Below are positions 19,279 to 26,322 of a DNA stretch of 64,000 bases, piece by piece. Origin of the DNA: Aquimarina algiphila (GTDB lineage Bacteria > Bacteroidota > Bacteroidia > Flavobacteriales > Flavobacteriaceae); contig NZ_VLNR01000002.1 in the NCBI RefSeq assembly GCF_007489275.1, forward strand, positions 104,715 through 168,714. The letters are read 5' to 3'. The first letter of the stretch is position 1, and each line of letters begins with the position of its first letter. A program made the translations under genes and the position numbers. The notes under the pieces were generated by a model that saw only the letters and a program-made list of their open reading frames with translations, made no database searches and was not told the origin of the DNA.

Positions 19279-19558
19279 CTTCTTCAACCGCAAAACATTG
19301 CATTTCTTTTAATAACAGGTGTTGTTTGCTGTCTTTAATAACGGGTATTCCCGATCCTTCATAGAAGCGTACTTTTTCACCTACTTTCAACTTCATGGTA
19401 TAAAATGGCGTTCCTTTCCCAACGACTTTAACTGTTCCCGATTTTATTTTTCTGCCAGAAATAGGAATTATGATACCGCCTTTTGTTTTGTTTTCCATTG
19501 GGGCTAGTTCCACCAGTACAATATCTCTTAGGGTTACTATTTCTTTTTTCTCTGTCAT
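19271..19558 (-). CDS. GroES-like co-chaperonin
   Basis: 95 aa, the usual Cpn10 length. Visible family features: an opening VTLRDIVLVEL, a mobile-loop-like segment ENKTKGGIIIPI (about 22-34), SGTVKVVGKG, and MKLKVGEKVRFYEGSG. The mobile loop is the GroEL-binding element (established). It would modify the host chaperonin for phage protein folding. It is the second GroES-like gene in the island (see 8277-8900). Confidence 0.7.
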   Translation of the reverse strand: MTEKKEIVTLRDIVLVELAPMENKTKGGIIIPISGRKIKSGTVKVVGKGTPFYTMKLKVGEKVRFYEGSGIPVIKDSKQHLLLKEMQCFAVEEDE

Positions 19559-19569
19559 GGCTTGTTTAT

Positions 19570-19911
19570 TTATAACCGCCTACTGATAAGCCTCCTTTCG
19601 TAGTGAACACCTATACATTTGCCTTGCGATTCATTGATTTGGTCTACTTCAGTTTTGTCATCATCGATATGGATATCAAAGCCCGATAAATACCCGCTTT
19701 TTGCTTCGTAGTTGGTAAACTGAATATTTTTTTCTATTCCTAGTTCTCTTGCTACATTTAGTAAATCTTCGTGTACGATATGGACGGCATTACGCCTCAA
19801 GGTTCTTGAGGTGGTTATCCAAACTTCGCTTCCAAGGTCGATATGTTTCTTTGCCAAGTCTTGCATTTCTTCGTATTCTAAAACGCTATCGTAATCAAAG
19901 CTTATTTTCAT
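19570..19911 (-). CDS. HAD-like phosphatase domain protein
   Basis: 113 aa. Motif I FDYDSV (Asp6, Asp8), a motif II-like ITTSRT near 33-38, and an acidic HIDDDKTE near 82-89 follow the order of HAD-superfamily hydrolases. It is short and lacks a cap domain, like phage or small-metabolite HAD proteins. Substrate unknown. It overlaps the downstream end of the 67-aa gene by 17 bp. Confidence 0.55.
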   Translation of the reverse strand: MKISFDYDSVLEYEEMQDLAKKHIDLGSEVWITTSRTLRRNAVHIVHEDLLNVARELGIEKNIQFTNYEAKSGYLSGFDIHIDDDKTEVDQINESQGKCIGVHYERRLISRRL

Positions 19912-20098
19912 TTTCTTCTGTTTTGGAAGCCGCTATGTATGCGATTTCAGATAGGTTAATAAAAAAGATTGGATTGTCGTTTTCGTCGGAAAATATCTGG
20001 AATGTTTTAGCCTCACCTTTTATTATTTTTTCTTTTAAAATTTTCGCAATAGCTACACTGATTTCTACGCGATCCCGATTTTTAAATACTATTGTCAT
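19895..20098 (-). CDS. small phage protein
   Basis: 67 aa with a beta-rich N-terminus (MTIVFKNRDRVEIS) and a segment GEAKTFQIFSDENDNPIFFINLSEIAYI, which resembles small domains with one helix and a short sheet. Family not recognised. Same leftward early block as the RusA-like gene. Confidence 0.5.
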   Translation of the reverse strand: MTIVFKNRDRVEISVAIAKILKEKIIKGEAKTFQIFSDENDNPIFFINLSEIAYIAASKTEENENKL

Positions 20099-20130
20099 GT
20101 TTTTTATTTATGTTATGGATAAAGGGGGTT

Positions 20131-20271
20131 TTAGTTTTCTTTAGGATCATAAGTGTGCATCATCATTAAATCAATCGTTACATCATCCTTACATTGTTCA
20201 CATACGTAATGTGATCTGGCTTTTTTTATGTATTCGGCTTCACAGCACAATGTTTTATACTTTTCTCTCAT
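20131..20271 (-). CDS. small Cys-rich (zinc-ribbon-like) protein
   Basis: 46 aa read from ATG at 20271, overlapping the RusA-like gene's stop by 4 bp (ATGA), which supports translation. Cysteines at CC (9-10) and CEQC (about 24-27) could bind one zinc. Met-rich tail. Function unknown. Confidence 0.5.
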   Translation of the reverse strand: MREKYKTLCCEAEYIKKARSHYVCEQCKDDVTIDLMMMHTYDPKEN

Positions 20272-20711
20272 AACACATTTATCGTTACTTCAGTTCGGGG
20301 AACAAGCCCGTATATTTTAGTACTACTCACTTTGCATATTCTGGCATCATCCGTAAAAACGATCCCACCCATAGCATCAAACAGCCCTTTCATTAGATTA
20401 TCGGTAAGGTCTGGTTTTGTTATTTTATAAATAATCCCGCCCTCTTTTAAGAATGCTAGTTTTTTCTTTGTCCATGATTTCAGGGGAGGGAATACAAACG
20501 TTACTTTTACCCCAATTGCGTTGTCATAAGGAATGTGGTTTAGAGGTAGTTGAGATTTCACGTCGTATGCAATATTCCTTTCATTTTGCACCACTTCTTT
20601 TTTTTGATATGAGGACACAAAACTTTTTCCATTTCTCCCTTTGGCAATTCTAAATCGTGCCGATTGTTTTGCTTGTGGAGTTCCTAGAATTTTAAAAGAT
20701 ATTTCGCTCAT
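20268..20711 (-). CDS. rusA: RusA-family Holliday junction resolvase
   Basis: 147 aa. RusA endonucleases resolve four-way junctions during phage recombination and replication. The family's acidic pattern is visible: KPDLTDNLMKGLFDAM (about 98-113) followed by FTDDARI (about 119-125), supplying the catalytic aspartates. The N-terminus KILGTPQAKQSARF also fits the family. First gene of a leftward block; its promoter carries twin operators (20877-20915). Confidence 0.8.
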   Translation of the reverse strand: MSEISFKILGTPQAKQSARFRIAKGRNGKSFVSSYQKKEVVQNERNIAYDVKSQLPLNHIPYDNAIGVKVTFVFPPLKSWTKKKLAFLKEGGIIYKITKPDLTDNLMKGLFDAMGGIVFTDDARICKVSSTKIYGLVPRTEVTINVL

Positions 20712-21142
20712 ATATATAAAAAAATAAACCCCCGATAAAGAGGGTTTATGAAATTCAAGACTTTAGGTCATTAGCTAACCTACACAGAAACCACTCTGTT
20801 TTTTTTAAATTTTAACAAAATAAATTTGCTTTAAACATACTTACACCAGTACAAATATACAAAAAAGATACATTTTATCCACTTAAAGTGGATAATATAT
20901 CCACTTTAAGTGGATGTATTATCCATTAACTATTTTACAAAATATTGTAAATGAATTATTTAAGTCAAAAAAAACCCATATAGACAAATTTATTTGACTT
21001 TTTTTTTGTTTTTATATGCTATAATTTTTTTTTCATTATATTTATTTGAATATCAGCAGTTTATAATTTTAACATAAAAAAACATTATTTTAATTAAGAA
21101 AATTTTATATATCTTAGACTCGAAATTTATTGACGACTCTAC
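20712..21142. promoter_or_regulatory. divergent early control region of the phage island
   Basis: Gene-free 430 bp between the leftward RusA block and the rightward 21143 block. It contains a short hairpin near 20728-20749 (AAACCC/GGGTTT), a minus-strand -7 box TATATTTG (complement of 20852-20859), the twin palindromes listed separately, and long A/T runs. No clear rightward TAnnTTTG box was found. Confidence 0.5.
20877..20915. promoter_or_regulatory. twin palindromic operators
   Basis: ATCCACTTAAAGTGGAT at 20877-20893 and its exact reverse complement ATCCACTTTAAGTGGAT at 20899-20915, with centres 22 bp apart (two helical turns). A further partial half-site (ATCCA) follows at 20921. The first palindrome covers the expected -33 region of the leftward promoter. 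Binding of a dimeric phage repressor is inferred; candidates are the products of 18224-18808 and 35617-35841. Confidence 0.7.
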
Positions 21143-21475
21143 ATGAAACCGCTAAATGCCTTTAAACTAATTACTTTCATTACTGTTCTAGTGATACTTT
21201 GTTTTTTGGATCATTCTTTTTCTTTTCTTGTTTTCATTATTTTCATAGCCTTAAACCTATCATTTACCCTTGCTTTGCGTTGGTTTGCGTATCGTACTAC
21301 AAGACTTGTTGCGTTTAGAAGAACTCTATTCAATAACGATATTCAAAACGAAACCGATTTTTATAACCATTTACCAAGCTTCAACAAAATGTTGTACTCT
21401 GTAAAACCTTTACTCCTTGAAGAGTGGCAAGCTAAAACCAATAGCGACAATGAAAAAACAAAAATTCCCAATTGA
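21143..21475 (+). CDS. small membrane protein
   Basis: 110 aa. Two adjacent hydrophobic helices (about 8-25 and 28-46, FLVFIIFIALNLSF) followed by a basic and then hydrophilic C-terminus, probably cytoplasmic. First gene of the long rightward early block. The next gene starts inside its end (26-bp overlap). Function unknown. Confidence 0.5.
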   Translation: MKPLNAFKLITFITVLVILCFLDHSFSFLVFIIFIALNLSFTLALRWFAYRTTRLVAFRRTLFNNDIQNETDFYNHLPSFNKMLYSVKPLLLEEWQAKTNSDNEKTKIPN

Positions 21476-22088
21476 ACAATTAGAAAACACAGTAAAGGAC
21501 TTGTGGATATGTAATGTGTACCATTCAAAAATGAATTTACCTTTGCTTTTTTTTGCTGATAAAATTTCTGACCATTTTGATTTTGGAATAAGTAAAAACG
21601 AAGTAAAATCGAGAGTTATAGAACATTTAAAAGACTACAAACCAACACAGGAAGAAATAGACGACTGCATAGATCGATGTGAGAACGAAGGGAAAGCGAA
21701 CCGACCTCGAATTAAGGTTATTGATCTTACCGACATAGATATTCCCGAAGAGGTAATGGATGCAGTGAAAGCCACGGTTACGGAAATTTTCAATGTTGAT
21801 TTTGAAGAACTACAAAACACCAATCGATACAAAGAGGAAGAACGTAAGTTTCTTTTAAAAACGATAGCCGAACATGAGGATGATATCATTGCGGGGATGC
21901 AAGACAACTCGAAAGGTAAGGAATACCAAACGGCTAATACCATGCATCATATTTCAGAACTTATGTTTCTTAAAATAAAAATAGAAAAAGAAGTTCAAGA
22001 AAAAGCAAACCATGATCTTTTAGACTGTATCGTAGATATAAAACGAATCATTAATCATTGTAAGCCTTTTGTTGAAATAGTAGCCTAA
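21450..22088 (+). CDS. phage protein, unknown
   Basis: 212 aa from ATG 21450; the frame is open further upstream to 21417, but ATG 21450 gives a natural overlap with the preceding gene. Soluble, charged and mostly helical (DLTDIDIPEEVMDAVKATVT; EEERKFLLKTIAEHEDD). Family not recognised. Co-directional and overlapping, so co-translated with 21143-21475. Confidence 0.5.
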   Translation: MKKQKFPIEQLENTVKDLWICNVYHSKMNLPLLFFADKISDHFDFGISKNEVKSRVIEHLKDYKPTQEEIDDCIDRCENEGKANRPRIKVIDLTDIDIPEEVMDAVKATVTEIFNVDFEELQNTNRYKEEERKFLLKTIAEHEDDIIAGMQDNSKGKEYQTANTMHHISELMFLKIKIEKEVQEKANHDLLDCIVDIKRIINHCKPFVEIVA

Positions 22089-22091
22089 ACG

Positions 22092-22265
22092 ATGGATAAG
22101 GCTATCAACATATTAGAACCGATACGTATCGATATTTACGAGGACTATTACAAGTTCTTAACCAAAAACGGCAAAGAGCCTTGTCCTGAAAAAATACAAC
22201 ATTATTACATAGATCACAACGGGAACAGGATATGTCTTGGGGAGCAGATGGTTATTGTAAGGTAA
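22092..22265 (+). CDS. small phage protein
   Basis: 57 aa, 3 bp after the preceding stop. The C-terminal part (HYYIDHNGNRICLGEQMVIV) resembles a short beta-meander. No family recognised; support is position, direction and an intact frame. Confidence 0.45.
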   Translation: MDKAINILEPIRIDIYEDYYKFLTKNGKEPCPEKIQHYYIDHNGNRICLGEQMVIVR

Positions 22266-22306
22266 CCATAAGACCTGTTCCCGTTATAAAATAAAACTCA
22301 AAAATT

Positions 22307-23113
22307 ATGAAACAAAAAAAACTAAACACACTTTTAGGCTTAACGGATCACTTACGATTCCAGTACAAAGCAATGGTTAATGATTACAATAAGTTTTTTT
22401 CTAATAAACAAGGGGCATTTACTGGAGAAAAATCGACCTACACCCCAAAAGACGGGACAATGGACGTACCTAGTAAACGAAACAACAAACGAGTAACCAC
22501 TACGGTTAAAGAAAAACTCGATTATTTTATAGAGAATACAGGCGATTTTATAGATGCTTTATTCTCGCAAGAACGCACCAATGCAGGGGGAACAGTAAAA
22601 GCCGAATTAATTATTGAGGGGGACTCTTGGGGAGAGTTTACCGTGTTAGAATTATTGCGGTTACGTTCCCTTGTTGAAGGTACGGAGTTAGGAAAATTAA
22701 GCACTATGATAGAGTCAATTCCGGTACGTTCGGACTCTGAATATTGGAACAAGTCCGAGAATGAAGAACATACCGGACGGGATATCTACGAAACAGCCTT
22801 AACTACTGGAGTAAATAAGTCAACGGTAAAAACGCCTTTTATCCCTTTAGACCCCAACTTACAAGGAAAAGAATTGCCTGTAAATTATCAAGCCCCTGTG
22901 GTTACTAAAGACGAAATCCTTGAATTAGGAGATTATTCGCACCAAAAATTTTCTGGCGAAATTTCCCATAGAGAACGAGCAATGATGTTACTAAGAAGGA
23001 ACACCCTTGCTACTGCGATAACCAAGGCATTGAAAGAGGCAAATGACTGCCCTGTAGAAGAATCGGAACTAACAGGGAAAAGAATATTTAATTATTTGTT
23101 TTACGGTAATTAA
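22307..23113 (+). CDS. conserved phage-type protein (DUF7873-like by memory)
   Basis: 268 aa, soluble. Visible segments: KKLNTLLGLTDHLRFQYKAM (helical), a basic KRNNKRVTTTVKEKLDYF, GDSWGEFTVLELLRLRSLVE, and HREKAM-like HRERAMMLLRRNTLATAI near 225-243. This overall layout is one I associate with DUF7873-type proteins in phages and mobile elements, but I cannot verify it. It lies directly upstream of the tRNA-like cluster. Confidence 0.45.
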   Translation: MKQKKLNTLLGLTDHLRFQYKAMVNDYNKFFSNKQGAFTGEKSTYTPKDGTMDVPSKRNNKRVTTTVKEKLDYFIENTGDFIDALFSQERTNAGGTVKAELIIEGDSWGEFTVLELLRLRSLVEGTELGKLSTMIESIPVRSDSEYWNKSENEEHTGRDIYETALTTGVNKSTVKTPFIPLDPNLQGKELPVNYQAPVVTKDEILELGDYSHQKFSGEISHRERAMMLLRRNTLATAITKALKEANDCPVEESELTGKRIFNYLFYGN

Positions 23114-23118
23114 AGATA

Positions 23119-23226
23119 ATGACTACAGCGATAGCTTTAACTTCAACTTTAGCAAGAATACTCGGTTATTTTTCTGTGTTGTGTCATAGCTTTACCTATA
23201 GTCTTAATGGTGATAATACTAATTAG
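23119..23226 (+). CDS. possible small ORF before the tRNA-like cluster
   Basis: 35-codon frame starting 5 bp after the previous stop. The product is weakly hydrophobic (ALTSTLARILGYFSVL). It ends in the stretch that pairs with the far flank of the permuted tRNA, so this segment may instead be an RNA leader. Low confidence. Confidence 0.25.
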   Translation: MTTAIALTSTLARILGYFSVLCHSFTYSLNGDNTN

Positions 23227-23231
23227 CATAC

Positions 23232-23320
23232 TACAACAAACGGTCACGGGTTCGAGTCCCGTACCGCCCTCCAAGATTACCCTAGAAAGGGCGGTTAGTT
23301 CAGTTGGTAGAACATTTGGT
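23232..23320 (+). tRNA. circularly permuted tRNA-like gene (3' half before 5' half), Val-like
   Basis: The 3' half comes first: a loop/anticodon-side segment TACAACAAAC, then GGTC, T-stem ACGGG (23246-23250), T-loop TTCGAGT, CCCGT, acceptor ACCGCCC (23263-23269), U73 and encoded CCA (23271-23273). After a 15-nt linker comes the 5' half: acceptor GGGCGGT (23289-23295), TA, D-arm GTTC-AGTTGGTA-GAAC, A, then TTTGGT. The acceptor halves pair perfectly (7 bp). The anticodon stem is imperfect (TTTG/CAAA plus one mismatch), and TACAA matches the 3' side of a Val(UAC) loop. No normally ordered 5' half lies upstream. Alternative: remnants of two tandem tRNAs with the same acceptor. Confidence 0.6.
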
Positions 23321-23365
23321 ACTTGGTGTAAGACATAGGCTAATTAAATGTAGAATCACACAAAA

Positions 23366-23402
23366 ACCCCCCAGACCAGAAGGAAATTGATCTCTGGGGG
23401 GT
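23366..23402. ncRNA. strong hairpin between the two tRNA-like genes
   Basis: A perfect 10-bp stem (23366-23375 with 23393-23402, six G-C pairs in a row) and a 17-nt loop. The A-run on its left makes it terminator-like for minus-strand transcripts only. The loop segment 23379-23390 (GAAGGAAATTGA) is perfectly complementary to 23457-23468 in the next tRNA-like gene. Confidence 0.6.
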
Positions 23403-23415
23403 ATATTAAACATAT

Positions 23416-23539
23416 GGCGGGATGGTGGAACTGGTAGACACACATTGATATTTGATTCAATTTCCTTCCTCGTTACTGTCTTATAGACCGAGTTCAAACA
23501 TAGACAAGAGGATTACAGGTTCGAGTCCTGTTCCTGCCA
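23416..23539 (+). tRNA. Leu-like tRNA with oversized insertion
   Basis: Acceptor GGCGGGA (23416-23422) pairs with TCCTGCC (23532-23538), A73 follows, and CCA is not encoded. The D-arm GTGGAACTGGTAGACAC is the class II Leu type. T-arm ACAGG-TTCGAGT-CCTGT is intact. Between them are about 75 nt instead of about 30-35. The local anticodon stem ATTGA/TCAAT would close an 8-nt loop without a clear Leu anticodon, followed by a 53-nt segment with a hairpin (CTCG, bulge, GTCT-TAT-AGACCGAG). Either a giant variable arm or an intron-like insertion. Confidence 0.55.
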
Positions 23540-23559
23540 CTAAAGTAATATAGATCAAT

Positions 23560-24021
23560 ATGGAAGATAAAAACACTAGAAATAAAACCTTGTTATCTTT
23601 TTTTAAAAAGACACTGCGCACGGATAAAATACACTTAAACCGAAACTTAAATTCGCCCGCATTTATCTATGATTACAAAAAAGTTTTAGCCTGTACCGTT
23701 AGGGAATCAGAATTACTTTTAAAAGAAGACTATAGAGGTCGTGTTTTAGATACTTTAGAGATCACCAAAAATATTACCTATGATCCGAAAAAACTAAAAG
23801 AGTGGTTTAAGAACAGTACCCATAGAAAGTGCTATACTATTAGGGTTAAAGATAAAACACTTAGATTAGCAGGGTGGAATTTTTTGTTTCCAGACAAAAA
23901 TAACCCAAAGGGAAAATACCCTGTTTTTTCAGAAGAACAGTTTAATATATATTTTCAGAAACATATTGCCGAAGACATTGCCTTTAATTATGCCGAAGGG
24001 GTGGAATTGGTGGTAGAATAA
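23560..24021 (+). CDS. phage protein, unknown
   Basis: 153 aa, basic, soluble. Starts 21 bp after the tRNA-like gene. Mixed alpha/beta, with HRKCYTIRVKDKTLRLAGWN near the centre and an aromatic end. Family not recognised. Confidence 0.45.
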   Translation: MEDKNTRNKTLLSFFKKTLRTDKIHLNRNLNSPAFIYDYKKVLACTVRESELLLKEDYRGRVLDTLEITKNITYDPKKLKEWFKNSTHRKCYTIRVKDKTLRLAGWNFLFPDKNNPKGKYPVFSEEQFNIYFQKHIAEDIAFNYAEGVELVVE

Positions 24022-24033
24022 ACCGTATAAAAA

Positions 24034-24288
24034 ATGAAAGAAGAAGATGAATTTTTGCAAGAATATGAAACAAGCTTTTTCACAGGCTCAAGATATTACG
24101 ACCTACTAACCAAAAGAGGAAGAACATCTATGCCAACGTATACAAAATATACACATCGGTATCCTACAGGAATGTGGGAACTAGAGAAAGCCTATAAGAT
24201 CACACAAGACCCAAAACAAAAAAACAGGTTTGTAAAAAGACCTAATAAAATATTAGTAGACAAATTCCCTAAAATGTTTGGATTATGA
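24034..24288 (+). CDS. small phage protein
   Basis: 84 aa, basic and Tyr-rich (TSMPTYTKYTHRYPTGMWEL), no signal or membrane segment. Overlaps the next gene by 4 bp. Unknown function. Confidence 0.45.
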   Translation: MKEEDEFLQEYETSFFTGSRYYDLLTKRGRTSMPTYTKYTHRYPTGMWELEKAYKITQDPKQKNRFVKRPNKILVDKFPKMFGL

Positions 24289-24713
24289 TTAATTTATTTG
24301 AAACACCGAGCCTCTATAAACCAAGAAAGAAACATCGATTCTTAACGTATAAAAACGGACTGATTGTAAGTTATCTTTTTGTATACCTACTCTTTTCATC
24401 CTTGATTCTTGCTTTTATTTTTTTAGTCATGGCATTTTTTGATAAAAGCGCACTTTTCCTATTACACATCTCCACTTTATCCCTATATGTAGGAGTTGCA
24501 ATTTATTACGGTGTAATATTCTCCCTTCTGTATCTATATCACTGGAATAAAAACAAACTTGTTTTTACAGCGTCGGAAATGTCGCATATAGGAGCATTTA
24601 AAACCATTGGCGAAAAAATCAATGTTTCTGATGGAAACGGTTTTAGTATACCCGTAAAGATTACTAAAATCACAAAGCGCAAAAACGGCACGTATATAAT
24701 CCGGTACAGATGA
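24285..24713 (+). CDS. two-helix membrane protein
   Basis: 142 aa with two transmembrane segments (about 28-49 and 58-82) and a cytoplasmic-type C-terminal beta-rich tail (KTIGEKINVSDGNGFSIPVK). Overlaps both neighbours by 4 bp, indicating a tightly coupled early operon. Unknown role, perhaps envelope takeover. Confidence 0.45.
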   Translation: MINLFETPSLYKPRKKHRFLTYKNGLIVSYLFVYLLFSSLILAFIFLVMAFFDKSALFLLHISTLSLYVGVAIYYGVIFSLLYLYHWNKNKLVFTASEMSHIGAFKTIGEKINVSDGNGFSIPVKITKITKRKNGTYIIRYR

Positions 24714-24862
24714 AGAAGAAACCAACCTATGTGATTAACGATAAATTTTACCCCCATTCTATACACTGCTATACCTGTGGTAAAACCAGTTATAACCATA
24801 TGGACGTAAAAGAAAAATACTGCGGTCATTGTAATAAATTTCACGAATTCAATGCAAAATGA
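24710..24862 (+). CDS. small zinc-ribbon protein
   Basis: 50 aa from an ATG overlapping the previous stop. CYTCGK (about 20-25) and CGHCNK (about 38-43) form a CxxC-CxxC zinc ribbon. Such mini-ribbons are common phage modulators or nucleic-acid binders; the specific role is unknown. Confidence 0.5.
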   Translation: MKKKPTYVINDKFYPHSIHCYTCGKTSYNHMDVKEKYCGHCNKFHEFNAK

Positions 24863-25023
24863 AACTAAGAAAAGACCAAGTTATACAAATCGTACTAAGC
24901 ATTGCTATAGTACTTGCTTGTATTGGTTATATGTATATACATGGCTTTTCATTCTTAGTTTTTACCGTTGGATTTATCAATGCCTTAGTTACAGTATTAT
25001 TGCTGTTTTATAAAATGAAATAA
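24859..25023 (+). CDS. small membrane protein
   Basis: 54 aa, two hydrophobic helices (about 8-26 and 29-50) with basic ends. Starts in the previous stop codon (4-bp overlap). Unknown. Confidence 0.45.
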   Translation: MKLRKDQVIQIVLSIAIVLACIGYMYIHGFSFLVFTVGFINALVTVLLLFYKMK

Positions 25024-25035
25024 TAAACCAAAAAT

Positions 25036-25434
25036 ATGAAACAATTAGAAACAGATCCCGTGCTAAAAGAATGGTACGATTCTAGACCAAAAATTATCCA
25101 ACAATTATACGAAAAATGCCCTTTTGGTGAATACATTATCAGTAATGACGCACCTTACGCGCTTACCTGCCCAGGTACTACAGTAGAAGTTATCGGCTAC
25201 AGAATAACAGGCGAAATAATCGTAAAACTCCTAAGAGAAAATATGCTGCCCGAAGCACTAAAACACGAAGCCGAACTTATAGAAAAATACCAAACACCAA
25301 AAGAAAATATAGAAACTATAATTACAGCAGATGGAATGAAAACAGTAGTAGAACCAGAACACTTAATACCCAAAAAAAAAGACCGACCGGACACCACTTT
25401 ACCTTTGTCCAATCGGTCAAACGTGAAAATTTAG
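25036..25434 (+). CDS. small SH3/KOW-like barrel protein
   Basis: 132 aa. PGTTVEVIGYRITGEIIVKL (about 48-67) and the later VEPEHLIPKK suggest a small barrel like those in phage hypothetical proteins. The 3' end encodes an imperfect RNA hairpin (25381-25418: GACCGA, GGACA, loop, TGTCC, TCGGTC). Function unknown. Confidence 0.45.
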   Translation: MKQLETDPVLKEWYDSRPKIIQQLYEKCPFGEYIISNDAPYALTCPGTTVEVIGYRITGEIIVKLLRENMLPEALKHEAELIEKYQTPKENIETIITADGMKTVVEPEHLIPKKKDRPDTTLPLSNRSNVKI

Positions 25435-25469
25435 ACGTAAAATTCTCATCTCAAATATAGTATTTTAAA

Positions 25470-25721
25470 ATGAATCAAACCATACAACAATTTAGCCAGT
25501 GGATCAGAGGGCAGCCCGAATACATAAAAAGAACCTCTCAAGGGTGGCATATAAAAGCCCAAGAAGAGACAACAACCATTATTATATACGATCCCGACGG
25601 GTGGGATAGAACAAACTTTGATTACTCCTTTTTTGAGGAATATATCACCGCCAAAGAATTTGAAAAAAGAATGATAAACTCAACTATAATGTTTGGAAAG
25701 CATGAACGAACAAGAGATTAG
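25470..25721 (+). CDS. small phage protein
   Basis: 83 aa, soluble. WIRGQPEYIKRTSQGWHIKA and TTIIIYDPDGWDRTNFDYSF suggest a small alpha/beta fold. The next gene begins inside its end (20-bp overlap). Confidence 0.45.
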   Translation: MNQTIQQFSQWIRGQPEYIKRTSQGWHIKAQEETTTIIIYDPDGWDRTNFDYSFFEEYITAKEFEKRMINSTIMFGKHERTRD

Positions 25722-26139
25722 AGAACTGTATAAAAAAACCCCGCCATCGCTACTACTAGACTACCTCGTACAAGAAATAATGCAAGGACAAGAACTCATA
25801 TCAGGAATAGAACAAACAGCAGATCGAATAAAAAACTCACAGGAATATATGCACTACCTAGAAGATACCTACGAGATCGCTATAGAAAAAGCAAATACCA
25901 TCATAAATACCTCTATGAAACGAGGGAGTCTACTAAAAGAAGTTCTGATAAAATTCTTTATAGGCGTAGGACTATTTATTATCATAGACCTCGCTCTTAC
26001 CCTAGACCTATTGTTCTTTAAAGCAGTCCCTACCAAAACAATTGCTATACTGCGAACTTATGATTTTTCCCTCTTTATGATCTTTGTCCTGTCCCTATCT
26101 ATTTATGTCAGAATAAAAATGAAAAAAATAAAGAAATGA
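25702..26139 (+). CDS. membrane protein with N-terminal helical domain
   Basis: 145 aa from ATG 25702 (a TTG at 25693 is less likely). A helical or coiled-coil region (about 10-75) is followed by two transmembrane helices (about 84-106 and 117-137) and a basic tail. Resembles small phage membrane effectors; unrecognised. Confidence 0.45.
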   Translation: MNEQEIRELYKKTPPSLLLDYLVQEIMQGQELISGIEQTADRIKNSQEYMHYLEDTYEIAIEKANTIINTSMKRGSLLKEVLIKFFIGVGLFIIIDLALTLDLLFFKAVPTKTIAILRTYDFSLFMIFVLSLSIYVRIKMKKIKK

Positions 26140-26318
26140 CCATAATAACTGATAGAATAACAAACGTAGAATATAAAGATAATACCCTCTCGTTACATTG
26201 GAGTAAATCCGGTATTCATTCCTTTACAGAAATAGAACCTAACACTTGGATATCCAAGAAAAGTAAAAAACTATGCTCTAAAAAAATGAACGACTTTTTA
26301 AATAACCTGAAAAAATAA
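26136..26318 (+). CDS. small phage protein
   Basis: 60 aa, basic, mostly beta (RITNVEYKDNTLSLHWSKSG). Overlaps the previous stop by 4 bp. Unknown. Confidence 0.4.
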   Translation: MTIITDRITNVEYKDNTLSLHWSKSGIHSFTEIEPNTWISKKSKKLCSKKMNDFLNNLKK

Positions 26319-26322
26319 AGAA

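Noticed and set aside
23119..23226. Group I intron signature (GACTA ... TATAGTC, P7-like) upstream of the permuted tRNA
   Set aside because: No P3, P4-P6 or guide sequence could be assembled from the flanks, the base before the putative 3' exon is not a clear omega-G, and the segment can also be a small ORF.
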